Source of the DNA: a virus
Virus record (IMG/VR): IMGVR_UViG_3300042893_001761
Span: 1 to 64,000 of that record
DNA length: 64,000 nucleotides
Strand: one strand, 5' to 3'
The translations under genes and the position numbers were made by a program. The stretch's first letter is position 1, and each line of letters begins with the position of its first letter. The notes beneath the pieces were generated by a model. The model made no database searches. It was not told the DNA's origin and saw nothing but the letters and a program-made list of their open reading frames with translations. Shown here piece by piece: positions 48,658 through 54,672 of this stretch.

Positions 48658-48737
48658 AGGTCGAAAGAACGCGTCTGTAGGATTCGATGAAACGGTTGGC
48701 TAATAACCAACAGCCACTTTTCTTGGCTCGACCTTTA
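48658..48737 (+). ncRNA. tRNA-like element with abnormal T-loop
   Basis: AGGTCG/CGACCT ends; an anticodon-arm-like hairpin GTTGG CTAATAA CCAAC and a T-arm-like AGCCA CTTTTCT TGGCT directly before the acceptor. The 3' end reads TTTA before ATTTT, with TTA where CCA is expected. Confidence 0.4.
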
Positions 48738-48738
48738 A

Positions 48739-48859
48739 TTTTGATAGTGTATGTTTTCGTCTATAAAAACTTACGGCATATGGAAGACGTGTAACTGGGT
48801 TCGAAGTCCGGCCAAGCACTTGTAGGGTGTTTGAGCAAGCCAACCATACACTATCAAAA
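48739..48859 (+). ncRNA. large stem-closed RNA
   Basis: Perfect 15-bp closing stem (48739-48753 with 48845-48859). Inside: CGTCT/AGACG, and a T-arm-like CTGGG TTCGAAG TCCGG at 48796, followed by a third hairpin. 121 bases, no frame of note. Confidence 0.5.
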
Positions 48860-48867
48860 CTATTTAC

Positions 48868-48943
48868 GGGAGTTTGGTGAAGCAGGTGCTCACGTGCCGC
48901 TGAAGACGGCAAGAATCTGGATCGTTACCAGAAGCTCCCACCA
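48868..48943 (+). tRNA. tRNA-Phe(GAA) with unusual T-loop
   Basis: Acceptor GGGAGTT/AGCTCCC, D-stem GTGA/TCAC, anticodon loop CTGAAGA, T-arm TCTGG ATCGTTA CCAGA, encoded CCA. Confidence 0.82.
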
Positions 48944-48948
48944 TTTTT

Positions 48949-49048
48949 GCATATCGGGACGGTAAGGCGTCAGTGAAAACTCTACCGCATCAGGGTAGCG
49001 ATTAACGGATAATTACAGAAGTAACTAATGTTTTATCTTAGCAAAAAT
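48949..49048 (+). ncRNA. structured spacer
   Basis: No gene. Hairpin CTACC GCATCAG GGTAG (48982-48998) and weaker pairings. It leads into the stem-closed RNA at 49049. Confidence 0.2.
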
Positions 49049-49159
49049 TTATTCGGTTAACGGTAGAAGTCCGTGTTGTCGTACACACTTAACGACGTAG
49101 GACGGCGTAGTGAGCCGCGCGGGTCGATAAGACCTTCGATTGAAGTTCCGACCGAATAA
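49049..49159 (+). ncRNA. multi-hairpin stem-closed RNA
   Basis: Closing stem TTATTCGGT/ACCGAATAA (9 bp). Inner hairpins in a row: ACGG/CCGT, GTCGT/ACGAC, CGGC/GCCG, GGTC/GACC, CTTC/GAAG. Five arms do not fit a tRNA. Confidence 0.45.
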
Positions 49160-49168
49160 TTAATTTAT

Positions 49169-49244
49169 AGTAGCGAGGTCGATTGGTTAAGGCAAGAGTT
49201 TCATAAGCTCTTTTATGTGGGTTCAATTCCCACCGCTACTACCA
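49169..49244 (+). tRNA. tRNA-Met(CAU)
   Basis: Acceptor AGTAGCG/CGCTACT, anticodon loop TTCATAA, T-loop TTCAATT, encoded CCA. Could also be an Ile2 tRNA if the wobble C is modified. Confidence 0.9.
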
Positions 49245-49250
49245 TTTTAG

Positions 49251-49327
49251 GCGCCAGTGTTGTTGAAAGGCTAAACTTCTGTTTGCAAAACAGACACATG
49301 CAGGTTCGAGTCCTGTCTGGCGCTCCA
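49251..49327 (+). tRNA. tRNA-Cys(GCA)
   Basis: Acceptor GCGCCAG/CTGGCGC, anticodon loop TTGCAAA, T-loop TTCGAGT, encoded CCA. Confidence 0.92.
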
Positions 49328-49332
49328 TTTAC

Positions 49333-49410
49333 GGCGATCATAGCTCAATTGGCCAGAGCACGAGATTGTGATTTTCGGGGTTACGGGTTCAAGCCCCGTT
49401 GATCGCCCCA
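49333..49410 (+). tRNA. tRNA-His(GUG) with encoded G-1
   Basis: Anticodon loop TTGTGAT. G at 49333 pairs with C73 at 49407, the His identity pair, followed by a 7-bp acceptor and encoded CCA. Confidence 0.92.
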
Positions 49411-49419
49411 TTTATTTTT

Positions 49420-49494
49420 ACGGACGTGGTACATTAGTAGTGCAGCAGTCTCCAAAACTGCCTTATGAGGGTGCGATTCCCTCCGTCCGTGCCA
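49420..49494 (+). tRNA. tRNA-Trp(CCA)
   Basis: Acceptor ACGGACG/CGTCCGT, anticodon loop CTCCAAA, G discriminator, encoded CCA. Confidence 0.92.
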
Positions 49495-49496
49495 AT

Positions 49497-49675
49497 TTGC
49501 GATAGAGGGATCTTAGTCTCCACGCTTGTAGTGACCTGATAAGCGGTCACAATCGCATTCAATTTGCGGCGGCGTGGAAGGACACGCAGCCTTCCGAGTC
49601 CACGGCAGCAAGGGACCCCGCTAAGTCGCGGATATTTGGCGCTGTCAGCTGGTATCGAGTCCAGCCCGCAATCCA
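49497..49675 (+). ncRNA. large CCA-ended multi-hairpin RNA
   Basis: TTGCG/CGCAA ends, then T and CCA, 179 bases. A T-arm-like hairpin GCTGG TATCGAGT CCAGC sits just before the 3' strand. Inner stems: CCACGC/GCGTGG enclosing GTGACC/GGTCAC and CGCA/TGCG; GGAAGG/CCTTCC; CCGC/GCGG. Looks like a tRNA-ended ornate RNA. Confidence 0.45.
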
Positions 49676-49677
49676 AT

Positions 49678-49744
49678 TTTGATAGTTAGCACACCCTTAA
49701 TGAGGACAGCTTTAATAGTCTTGGGTACGGAATCAACTATCAAA
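49678..49744 (+). ncRNA. stem-closed RNA
   Basis: Perfect 10-bp closing stem TTTGATAGTT/AACTATCAAA with an inner ACCC/GGGT hairpin carrying AGGAC/GTCTT. 67 bases. Confidence 0.42.
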
Positions 49745-49749
49745 TTAAT

Positions 49750-49937
49750 TTCTTCTGTGTTTATGCAGACCGTTACATTCGCCGGCGCTAAGGTAAAGCT
49801 CCATGTTGCTAAGAAACTGGGCAATCTTATACCTGTGTAAAAGGTTGCGTTCCTTTAGGGGGTTTAAGAGTGTAACGCATACAAGTGCATTCATCTTCTG
49901 GAAATGTTCTGGAAGACTTGTATGGCAGAAGGATCCA
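49750..49937 (+). ncRNA. large CCA-ended multi-hairpin RNA
   Basis: TTCTTCTG/CAGAAGGA ends (8 bp, one G-U), T, CCA, 188 bases. Inner stems GCGTT/AACGC and an 8-bp perfect ATACAAGT/ACTTGTAT enclosing CTTC/GAAG. Confidence 0.45.
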
Positions 49938-49939
49938 AT

Positions 49940-50149
49940 TTTGAATAGCAGCTCGGAATGTAGAAGATTGTTTCCATCTTCGGTACGAGCACGGGGTCTA
50001 ACCGTCAGCGGAAAAACATGGAAGTAACGAAAAGCCTCTGAGTTCATAACAGTACGTTTATTGGGAAACATTAAACGTGTTGGAGCTTATGCGTAAATAA
50101 GAAACTCGCTGGAGTGTAGTCATATAAAGCAAAGCTACATCTATTCAAA
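49940..50149 (+). ncRNA. large stem-closed RNA
   Basis: TTTGAATAG/CTATTCAAA closing stem (9 bp), 210 bases. Inner hairpins GAAGAT/ATCTTC inside GCTCG/CGAGC, ACGTTTA/TAAACGT, and TGTAG/CTACA. Confidence 0.45.
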
Positions 50150-50160
50150 TAATTTAACAT

Positions 50161-50206
50161 ACACAGTAGTCCTCTCGATTTATATCAATGACAATAATGG
50201 CTGTGT
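50161..50206 (+). ncRNA. short hairpin RNA segment
   Basis: ACACAG/CTGTGT stem, 34-base loop, before tRNA-Asp. Confidence 0.25.
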
Positions 50207-50215
50207 GAAACTTTA

Positions 50216-50293
50216 GGGGTGGTAGCTCAGCTGGTTTAGAGCGTCTGCCTGTCACGCAGAAGGTCGCGGGTTCGAGTCCCGTCCATCCCGCCA
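50216..50293 (+). tRNA. tRNA-Asp(GUC)
   Basis: Acceptor GGGGTGG/CCATCCC, anticodon loop CTGTCAC, T-loop TTCGAGT, encoded CCA. Confidence 0.93.
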
Positions 50294-50298
50294 TTTTG

Positions 50299-50405
50299 AT
50301 TCCGATTAATTACCGGAATTAAACGTCCGATACGTTAAAGTCGATAGCAAAGAGGTACAGTTGACTCAGGAACCTCTCGTGGTGCAAACCCATCGGTCGG
50401 ACGTT
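50299..50405 (+). ncRNA. hairpin plus stem-closed RNA
   Basis: A 6-bp hairpin ATTCCG/CGGAAT (50299-50319), then an element closed by a perfect 9-bp AACGTCCGA/TCGGACGTT (50322-50405) with an inner AGAGGT/ACCTCT arm. Followed by AATTATTTT. Confidence 0.42.
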
Positions 50406-50415
50406 AATTATTTTC

Positions 50416-50493
50416 GGTGCTGAAGCCACAGTGGACGGGCATCCGGTTCTTACCCGGAATAGCGTGAGGGTTCAACTCCCTCCGGCACCACCA
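50416..50493 (+). tRNA. tRNA-Lys(CUU)
   Basis: Acceptor GGTGCTG/CGGCACC, anticodon loop TTCTTAC, T-loop TTCAACT, encoded CCA. Confidence 0.9.
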
Positions 50494-50500
50494 ATTTCAT

Positions 50501-50578
50501 CCGAGCGTAGCGTAACTTGGCTATCGCGTCTGCTTTGGGAGCAGAAGACTGTGGGTTCAAATCCCGCCGCTCGGACCA
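50501..50578 (+). tRNA. tRNA-Pro(UGG)
   Basis: Acceptor CCGAGCG/CGCTCGG, anticodon loop TTTGGGA, T-loop TTCAAAT, encoded CCA. Confidence 0.93.
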
Positions 50579-50582
50579 CTTT

Positions 50583-50657
50583 TGGCATATAGCTCAATGG
50601 CAGAGCATCGCACTGTTAATGCGAGGGTTGTAGGTTCGAGTCCTACTTTGCCAGCCA
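50583..50657 (+). tRNA. tRNA-Asn(GUU)
   Basis: Acceptor TGGCATA/TTTGCCA (one mismatch), anticodon loop CTGTTAA, encoded CCA. Confidence 0.9.
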
Positions 50658-50664
50658 ATTTCGA

Positions 50665-50741
50665 GGACTTGTAGCTTAGCGTCCTAAAGCAAGGGACTCA
50701 TAATCCCTAGATCGTGGGTTAAAATCCCACCGGGTCCACCA
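50665..50741 (+). tRNA. tRNA-Met/Ile2(CAU)
   Basis: Acceptor GGACTTG/CGGGTCC, anticodon loop CTCATAA, encoded CCA. Second of three CAU tRNAs. Confidence 0.9.
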
Positions 50742-50745
50742 CTTT

Positions 50746-50819
50746 TCCCCGATTGTGTAATGGTAGCACAGGTGACTTTGACTCACCTAGTCTAGGTTCG
50801 AACCCTAGTTGGGGAGCCA
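50746..50819 (+). tRNA. tRNA-Gln(UUG)
   Basis: Acceptor TCCCCGA/TTGGGGA, anticodon loop CTTTGAC, G discriminator, encoded CCA. Confidence 0.93.
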
Positions 50820-50830
50820 TTTTATGTTAT

Positions 50831-50908
50831 GCCCTCGTGGTGGAATTGGTAGACACAACAGACTTAAAATCTGTTCAACTGTGGGTTCGACTCCCATCGT
50901 GGGTACCA
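50831..50908 (+). tRNA. tRNA-Leu(UAA), short variable arm
   Basis: Acceptor GCCCTCG/CGTGGGT with one T-T mismatch, Leu-type D-loop, anticodon loop CTTAAAA, encoded CCA. Variable region only ~6 bases instead of a long class II arm. Confidence 0.87.
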
Positions 50909-50919
50909 TATAACTTTTT

Positions 50920-50996
50920 GCTCGGATGGTGAAATTGGTAAACACACTACTTTGAGGGAGTAGCTGCTGAGAGTTCGAATCTCTCTCCGAGCACCA
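50920..50996 (+). tRNA. tRNA-Leu(GAG), short variable arm
   Basis: Acceptor GCTCGGA/TCCGAGC, anticodon loop TTGAGGG, T-loop TTCGAAT, encoded CCA; no long variable arm. Confidence 0.87.
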
Positions 50997-51004
50997 CTTT
51001 TTTA

Positions 51005-51081
51005 GCCTCGGTGACGGAATTGGCATACGTGTTAGATTTAGAATCTAAATTTTGTGGGTTCGACTCCCACCTGAGGCACCA
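51005..51081 (+). tRNA. tRNA-Leu(UAG), short variable arm
   Basis: Acceptor GCCTCGG/CTGAGGC, anticodon loop TTTAGAA, T-loop TTCGACT, encoded CCA; no long variable arm. Confidence 0.87.
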
Positions 51082-51106
51082 TTTATCATGTATACATATA
51101 CCAAAC

Positions 51107-51182
51107 GCTTCCATAGCTCAGCTGGTAGAGCACGTTCTTGGTAAGGACGAGGTCATCAGTTCAACCCTGATTGGAAGCTCCA
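51107..51182 (+). tRNA. tRNA-Thr(GGU)
   Basis: Acceptor GCTTCCA/TGGAAGC, anticodon loop TTGGTAA, T-loop TTCAACC, encoded CCA. Confidence 0.93.
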
Positions 51183-51194
51183 CTTAAACAATTT

Positions 51195-51269
51195 GCGGAA
51201 GTAGCTCAATGGTCGAGCACTTCGTTGCCAACGAAGATGTTGAGGGTTCGAGTCCCTTCTTCCGCTCCA
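51195..51269 (+). tRNA. tRNA-Gly(GCC)
   Basis: Acceptor GCGGAAG/CTTCCGC, anticodon loop TTGCCAA, T-loop TTCGAGT, encoded CCA. Confidence 0.94.
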
Positions 51270-51273
51270 CTCT

Positions 51274-51768
51274 ATGATTGCACATATTCTCGGAAACGGT
51301 CCTTCTCGAAAGGATTTTATCAATACGCCTCAGGGTGACATCTTTGGATGTAACCTGTCGGACCCTGCGTTGCCGCTCAAGGCGACCTTCATTATGGACA
51401 AGGTGGTGATCAACCACATCCATAACAATAAACTGAAGTTGAATTTTCCCGTCATCATCCCGAATGCAATTAAAAAGATTGCGACTCAATGCAATCCGGC
51501 TCCCGAGATTCGAGATGTAATGCATCATCAACTGAGGGCTGGTGAATCCACTGGGCATCGTGGAGTGTTCTGGTTAATGCAGAACGGTTACACGGAGATT
51601 CATATGTGGGGGTTTGATTCCATGAAGAAGGATAGTGTTGAATCTGATACCCACCAGAAAATTCCAGAGGGTAGCTTTTGCCCCACGAATTACAAACGCT
51701 GGAGAAAGTCCTGGGACACACTTCTAAAATCAGATTCCTCAAAAAAATGTAGAGTCATTATCCATTAA
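51274..51768 (+). CDS. glycosyltransferase-like (DUF115/GNGPS) protein within the tRNA array
   Basis: 164 residues. It starts IAHILGNGPSRKDF, the GNGPS nucleotide-sugar-type loop of DUF115/sialyltransferase-like phage proteins, and later has STGHRGVFWLMQNGYTEIHMWGFDSM. It begins five bases after tRNA-Gly, so it may be translated from the tRNA transcript. Acceptor and donor unknown. Confidence 0.65.
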   Translation: MIAHILGNGPSRKDFINTPQGDIFGCNLSDPALPLKATFIMDKVVINHIHNNKLKLNFPVIIPNAIKKIATQCNPAPEIRDVMHHQLRAGESTGHRGVFWLMQNGYTEIHMWGFDSMKKDSVESDTHQKIPEGSFCPTNYKRWRKSWDTLLKSDSSKKCRVIIH

Positions 51769-51824
51769 TTTGTGCGGTTGTTGACCATCAACAACTTAAA
51801 CACAGTCGAAGTTGCATTATTTGT

Positions 51825-51852
51825 TTTACTTTGACCGACATTGATGTATGAT
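51825..51852 (+). promoter_or_regulatory. early promoter cassette for the second tRNA block
   Basis: Preceded by ACCATCAACAACTTAAACAC at 51784; TTTACT 51825-51830, 16 bases, TATGAT 51847-51852. A short frame starting ATG 51859 runs into the tRNA and may be a leader. Confidence 0.7.
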
Positions 51853-51906
51853 TGTATTATGAAATTGAGCAACACTTCAAGTGTCTCGGTTTTAGTTCTT
51901 TTTAAT

Positions 51907-51981
51907 GCCTCGGTCGTTCAACGGATAGGACCACCGCCTTCTAAGCGGTTAATGGGGGTTCGATTCCCTCTCGGGGCACCA
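51907..51981 (+). tRNA. tRNA-Arg(UCU)
   Basis: Acceptor GCCTCGG/TCGGGGC, anticodon loop CTTCTAA, T-loop TTCGATT, encoded CCA. Confidence 0.93.
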
Positions 51982-52010
51982 CTTTTGTTCTTTTAAAACA
52001 CATTTTTATT

Positions 52011-52086
52011 GCCCCCGTCGTCTAGTGGCCTAGGACATCACCCTTTCACGGTGCATACAGGGATTCGAATTCCCTCGGGGGCACCA
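52011..52086 (+). tRNA. tRNA-Glu(UUC)
   Basis: Acceptor GCCCCCG/CGGGGGC, anticodon loop CTTTCAC, T-loop TTCGAAT, encoded CCA. Confidence 0.94.
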
Positions 52087-52094
52087 TTTTGTTG

Positions 52095-52122
52095 TTTACT
52101 TTTAAATGAATATGTGTATGAT
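52095..52122 (+). promoter_or_regulatory. early-type promoter inside tRNA array
   Basis: TTGTTGTTTACTTTT context, TTTACT 52095-52100, 16 bases, TATGAT 52117-52122, upstream of tRNA-Lys. Confidence 0.7.
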
Positions 52123-52157
52123 TGTACCATAATTAATTTCGTTCATTTACAATTTAC

Positions 52158-52234
52158 GCCTCCTTAGCTCAACGGTTCAGAGCTGCTGACTTTTAATCAG
52201 TGGGTTCCGAGTTCGAATCTCGGAGGAGGCACCA
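52158..52234 (+). tRNA. tRNA-Lys(UUU)
   Basis: Acceptor GCCTCCT/AGGAGGC, anticodon loop CTTTTAA, T-loop TTCGAAT, encoded CCA. Confidence 0.94.
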
Positions 52235-52239
52235 ATTTG

Positions 52240-52315
52240 AAAAAATGGCAAACGGTAATCAGTACGGAGCCTGTGGTATAAATCCACCGTCGTCGGGCAA
52301 CGATAAAGTCCACCA
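52240..52315 (+). ncRNA. CCA-ended unassigned element
   Basis: tRNA-spaced and ends GTCCACCA before ATTTTTGTTCTTT. Hairpins GTGG TATAAAT CCAC and TCGT/ACGA; no 5' partner for the 3' end was found. Possibly a decayed tRNA. Confidence 0.25.
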
Positions 52316-52337
52316 ATTTTTGTTCTTTAAAAACTTT

Positions 52338-52458
52338 TAGAATCGTATCAGAGGTTACAAAAATGCCGCTCTTTCGGCCTAATTGGACTTCGCAGGGTGC
52401 GACGGATGGCAAGACCCAAAGACTCTTGAAATCTTCACGGCCTATACGATTCTATCTA
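52338..52458 (+). ncRNA. stem-closed RNA with CTA tail
   Basis: 11-bp perfect closing stem TAGAATCGTAT/ATACGATTCTA (52338-52348, 52444-52454), then T-CTA in the place of N-CCA. Inner hairpins GCCG/CGGC and TCGCA/TGCGA. Confidence 0.45.
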
Positions 52459-52462
52459 ATTT

Positions 52463-52533
52463 TCAGTGAGGATACTATCCAAGCAGGTATATGTAAAGTG
52501 AAGATAAATTGCTGCAACTTCACCACTGATTCA
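52463..52533 (+). ncRNA. stem-closed RNA with TCA tail
   Basis: TCAGTG/CACTGA ends (6 bp), inner GTGAAG/CTTCAC hairpin, then T-TCA before ATTT. Confidence 0.38.
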
Positions 52534-52536
52534 ATT

Positions 52537-52638
52537 TCAAGTAGATACCCGTTTAATGAAAATAATCGCCTAATATGTCTAGGGCTGATTGGCTACGGTG
52601 CGGAAATTGACAAATACACCGAACATCTACTTGATTCA
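52537..52638 (+). ncRNA. stem-closed RNA with TCA tail
   Basis: Perfect 10-bp TCAAGTAGAT/ATCTACTTGA closing stem, inner CCTA/TAGG and CGGTG/CACCG hairpins, then T-TCA before TTTTT. Confidence 0.45.
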
Positions 52639-52642
52639 TTTT

Positions 52643-52715
52643 TGTCCAGCCTTTCTAGCTAGAAGGTGGTGGCCCATAATCATATTATGTGAAAAACGGT
52701 TCGACTCCGTGGACA
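52643..52715 (+). ncRNA. tRNA-like element, CAU-type loop
   Basis: TGTCCA/TGGACA ends, canonical T-arm ACGG TTCGACT CCGT, an anticodon-like CATA ATCATAT TATG and a strong CCTT...AAGG arm in D position. No CCA encoded. Degenerate tRNA or mimic. Confidence 0.4.
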
Positions 52716-52759
52716 TTTTTTCTTGACTTTCTTTATAAATTCCCTTCACTATTACTTTT

Positions 52760-52933
52760 ATGAAACTAATATTAACTTTGTTGTTCTTCGCTGGTTGGTT
52801 ATTCACCTTCTGGAAAGTCATCGTGGACCGCCCAGGCTTTATGCGGAGCTGGAACAAATATTCTATCTCTTTGCTTGTTGGTAATGTTGTTTGCTTTTTC
52901 GGAACTTTACTAACGGCATTCTTTAAATCTTGA
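52760..52933 (+). CDS. small membrane protein
   Basis: 57 residues, ATG 52760 to TGA 52931. Two hydrophobic helices (LILTLLFFAGWLFTFW and ISLLVGNVVCFFGTLLTAFF) around a short polar loop. It lies inside the RNA region after a TTTATAAATT box. Function unknown; a membrane or lysis-related role is possible. Confidence 0.5.
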   Translation: MKLILTLLFFAGWLFTFWKVIVDRPGFMRSWNKYSISLLVGNVVCFFGTLLTAFFKS

Positions 52934-52979
52934 CTTTTTATATAAAGCCACGAATAGAGGCTCACTCGTTACAATTCGG

Positions 52980-53287
52980 TTTTGTTCTTTCTAAAAACTT
53001 TCCAAGGCTTGATCTCCTTGGACTCTCATTCTGCAACTGGTTTCACGAACCTATTGTCACCACGGTCTGCAACAGTTGTAGAATCTCGATAATAGTGGAA
53101 TAGGCACTGGTCGGGACTGTATGCTGACGTTGCCGGAATGAGAGAAATTTTGTCGGTGCACTTAAACTGCCCGACACCCTGGAGAGGAAGCATTGTCACT
53201 CTTTAAACCAATGCCTTGGCTGGATACAAGTTCTACCAGCAGGTTACGGGACAGACCGGTGCGTGGCATTAATCCACGGTCCCACTA
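52980..53287 (+). ncRNA. series of stem-closed RNAs
   Basis: No gene. In order: hairpin CCAAGG/CCTTGG (52992-53011); element closed by CTCTCATTC/GAATGAGAG (53023-53144); hairpins TGTCGG/CCGACA (53151-53176), GCATTG/CAATGC (53190-53214), GCTGG/CCAGC (53219); and element GGGAC/GTCCC (53248-53283) with inner CGTGG/CCACG followed by A-CTA. Confidence 0.38.
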
Positions 53288-53560
53288 ATTTTTGTTCTTT
53301 TTTAATTTTTGTGGCGGAATAAGCCTTTCTAATGGGGCTAACGCATGGGTGGTGTGAAGAACATCACTCAGTTCTACAATGTGTAAGTAGGTAAGGTACT
53401 ACGCTGAAAACTTGGGTCGGCCAACCTAAGCAACCAGAGGTATAGTCTTGTAAGCATGAAATACAATGACAAGCGGACTATTAAGGTGCGACGGCACCAT
53501 ATGACTGAATAACTGAAAACACTAGGACGATGGAGGTAATCATTAATCCTCCCAAATTCA
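53288..53560 (+). ncRNA. hairpin-rich segment without gene
   Basis: Eight consecutive hairpins of 4-7 bp, e.g. GTGGTG/CATCAC, CTTGGGT/ACCTAAG, TAGTC/GACTA with inner CTTGT/ACAAG, GGTGC/GCACC and GGAGG/CCTCC. Starts with the GTTCTTTT motif and ends AATTCATTTT before tRNA-Met. Confidence 0.3.
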
Positions 53561-53566
53561 TTTTCC

Positions 53567-53640
53567 TGCCGGGTAGAGTAACGGTAACTCGTCGCGCTCA
53601 TAACGCGGAGCTGATGGTTCAATTCCATCCCCAGCATCCA
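53567..53640 (+). tRNA. tRNA-Met(CAU)
   Basis: Acceptor TGCCGGG/CCCAGCA with one C-A mismatch, D-stem GAGT/ACTC, anticodon loop CTCATAA, T-loop TTCAATT, encoded CCA. Third CAU tRNA. Confidence 0.87.
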
Positions 53641-53661
53641 ATTTCGTTCTTTTAAATTTAT

Positions 53662-54032
53662 GGGCCTGTACTGGATTCGACTCAGTAATAGACTTATAGT
53701 AAGCAAGCAAGGTTCTCCGGATACCTTTTAAAAACTGGTAAAAAGTTAAACGGCATTAATAAAGCCCTCAGCAATTTCTTCGGTTTCGCCGAAGAAATGC
53801 CACTCGCAGCCTAAAAACTGTGATCGAGTAGATAACACAGATTCTCGCTAAGTGTTACACTCGTCATAAAAAGCGAGACCGTCTTGAAGTGGTGTACAAG
53901 ATGTGTATCCTCACCAAAACAATCATGATACAGTATTACGGTATCATGGCGACAGTTAAGTAGTACTAAGCTTGTAGAAAATTATCGGAAAAATTATTGA
54001 ACACAGGGGTTCAACTCCCCTCAGGTCCACCA
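53662..54032 (+). ncRNA. ssrA: tmRNA (transfer-messenger RNA)
   Basis: 371 bases. The tRNA-like ends pair GGGCCTG with CAGGTCC, followed by A and encoded CCA; the 5' side reads TGGATTCGACTC, as in tmRNAs, and the 3' T-arm is GGGG TTCAACT CCCC. The tag frame ends CTC GCA GCC TAA (Leu-Ala-Ala stop, 53803-53814). With GCC as resume codon after TAAA the tag is ALSNFFGFAEEMPLAA. An 8-bp hairpin TTCTTCGG/CCGAAGAA lies within the tag codons. It would rescue stalled ribosomes and tag proteins for proteolysis. Single-piece form. Confidence 0.9.
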
Positions 54033-54035
54033 TTT

Positions 54036-54113
54036 TCACTAATAGCTCAACGGAGAGCAGTTTGCCATGCCGGCAAAAAGGAGGAACACGGCTTCCAGTT
54101 CCATAGTGAACCA
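54036..54113 (+). ncRNA. degenerate tRNA-like element (Ala-like anticodon)
   Basis: TTCACTA/TAGTGAA ends and encoded CCA; canonical D-arm AGCTC AACGGA GAGC; anticodon arm TTTGC CATGCCG GCAAA lacks U33; T-arm GGAAC/GTTCC has a 10-base loop. The intact Ala(UGC) gene is at 55470. Confidence 0.5.
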
Positions 54114-54117
54114 TTTT

Positions 54118-54194
54118 GCTCGTTTAGCTCAGTTGGTTAGAGCATCTCGCTTACACCGAGAGGGTCGTAGGTTCGAGTCCTACAATGAGCACCA
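54118..54194 (+). tRNA. tRNA-Val(UAC)
   Basis: Acceptor GCTCGTT/AATGAGC, anticodon loop CTTACAC, T-loop TTCGAGT, encoded CCA. Confidence 0.94.
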
Positions 54195-54226
54195 CTTCTA
54201 AATGTTACAAAATAATAAATAGATAG

Positions 54227-54463
54227 ATGGAGATAGCACCGATACAACCAATGGCAATGAATCCGTCCATGAAGACGGTTGCCAATGCGTATGCGAGAAA
54301 CTCTCCATTGACGCCAAACTCTCTTGCATATAGCATGGATGCGTGGACCGATGCTGAAAAGGCGTGGAATTTGAAAAAAGAACTAATTGCGGCCATTGAC
54401 TGTGGAAACTTTCAAATGGCTCTTTACATTTTAGATAGACTTATTGAATTGCAGAAAAAGTGA
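54227..54463 (+). CDS. small hypothetical protein within the RNA region
   Basis: 78 residues. A flexible Met/Pro-rich start is followed by a helical pair (TDAEKAWNLKKELIAAIDCGNFQMALYILDRLIELQ). An AATAAATA box lies just upstream (54212-54219), late-like. Unknown. Confidence 0.55.
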   Translation: MEIAPIQPMAMNPSMKTVANAYARNSPLTPNSLAYSMDAWTDAEKAWNLKKELIAAIDCGNFQMALYILDRLIELQKK

Positions 54464-54472
54464 ACTTTGTTG

Positions 54473-54500
54473 TTTACTTTTGACGGCGTTGAGATATAGT
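54473..54500 (+). promoter_or_regulatory. early-type promoter
   Basis: TTGTTGTTTACTTTT context, TTTACT 54473-54478, 16 bases, TATAGT 54495-54500. Confidence 0.7.
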
Positions 54501-54504
54501 TCTA

Positions 54505-54672
54505 TCATAGTTCTTTTACAGTCATTCTCAAAAGATTCCAGGTACTGAACCTCACGCGGATATTATGCGTATCCGCGGTCTTTAAATAAAGTCCATCGGC
54601 TAAGTAGCGAATCGGATGTGATCTATTATTGATCGAATATGAGGCTATGGAATACGGCAAAGTAAAGCATAA
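54505..54672 (+). ncRNA. hairpin-rich leader of expanded tRNA-like RNA
   Basis: No gene. Perfect 7-bp hairpin GCGGATA/TATCCGC (about 54556-54576), CTTT/AAAG and GATC/GATC hairpins; GTTCTTTT motif near the start. Confidence 0.3.

Noticed and set aside
53440-53490. Group I intron core (GACTA / TAGTC pair) in the tRNA region.
   Set aside because: The two halves are in the wrong order for the R and S elements and simply form a local hairpin; no P, Q or splice-site features were found.
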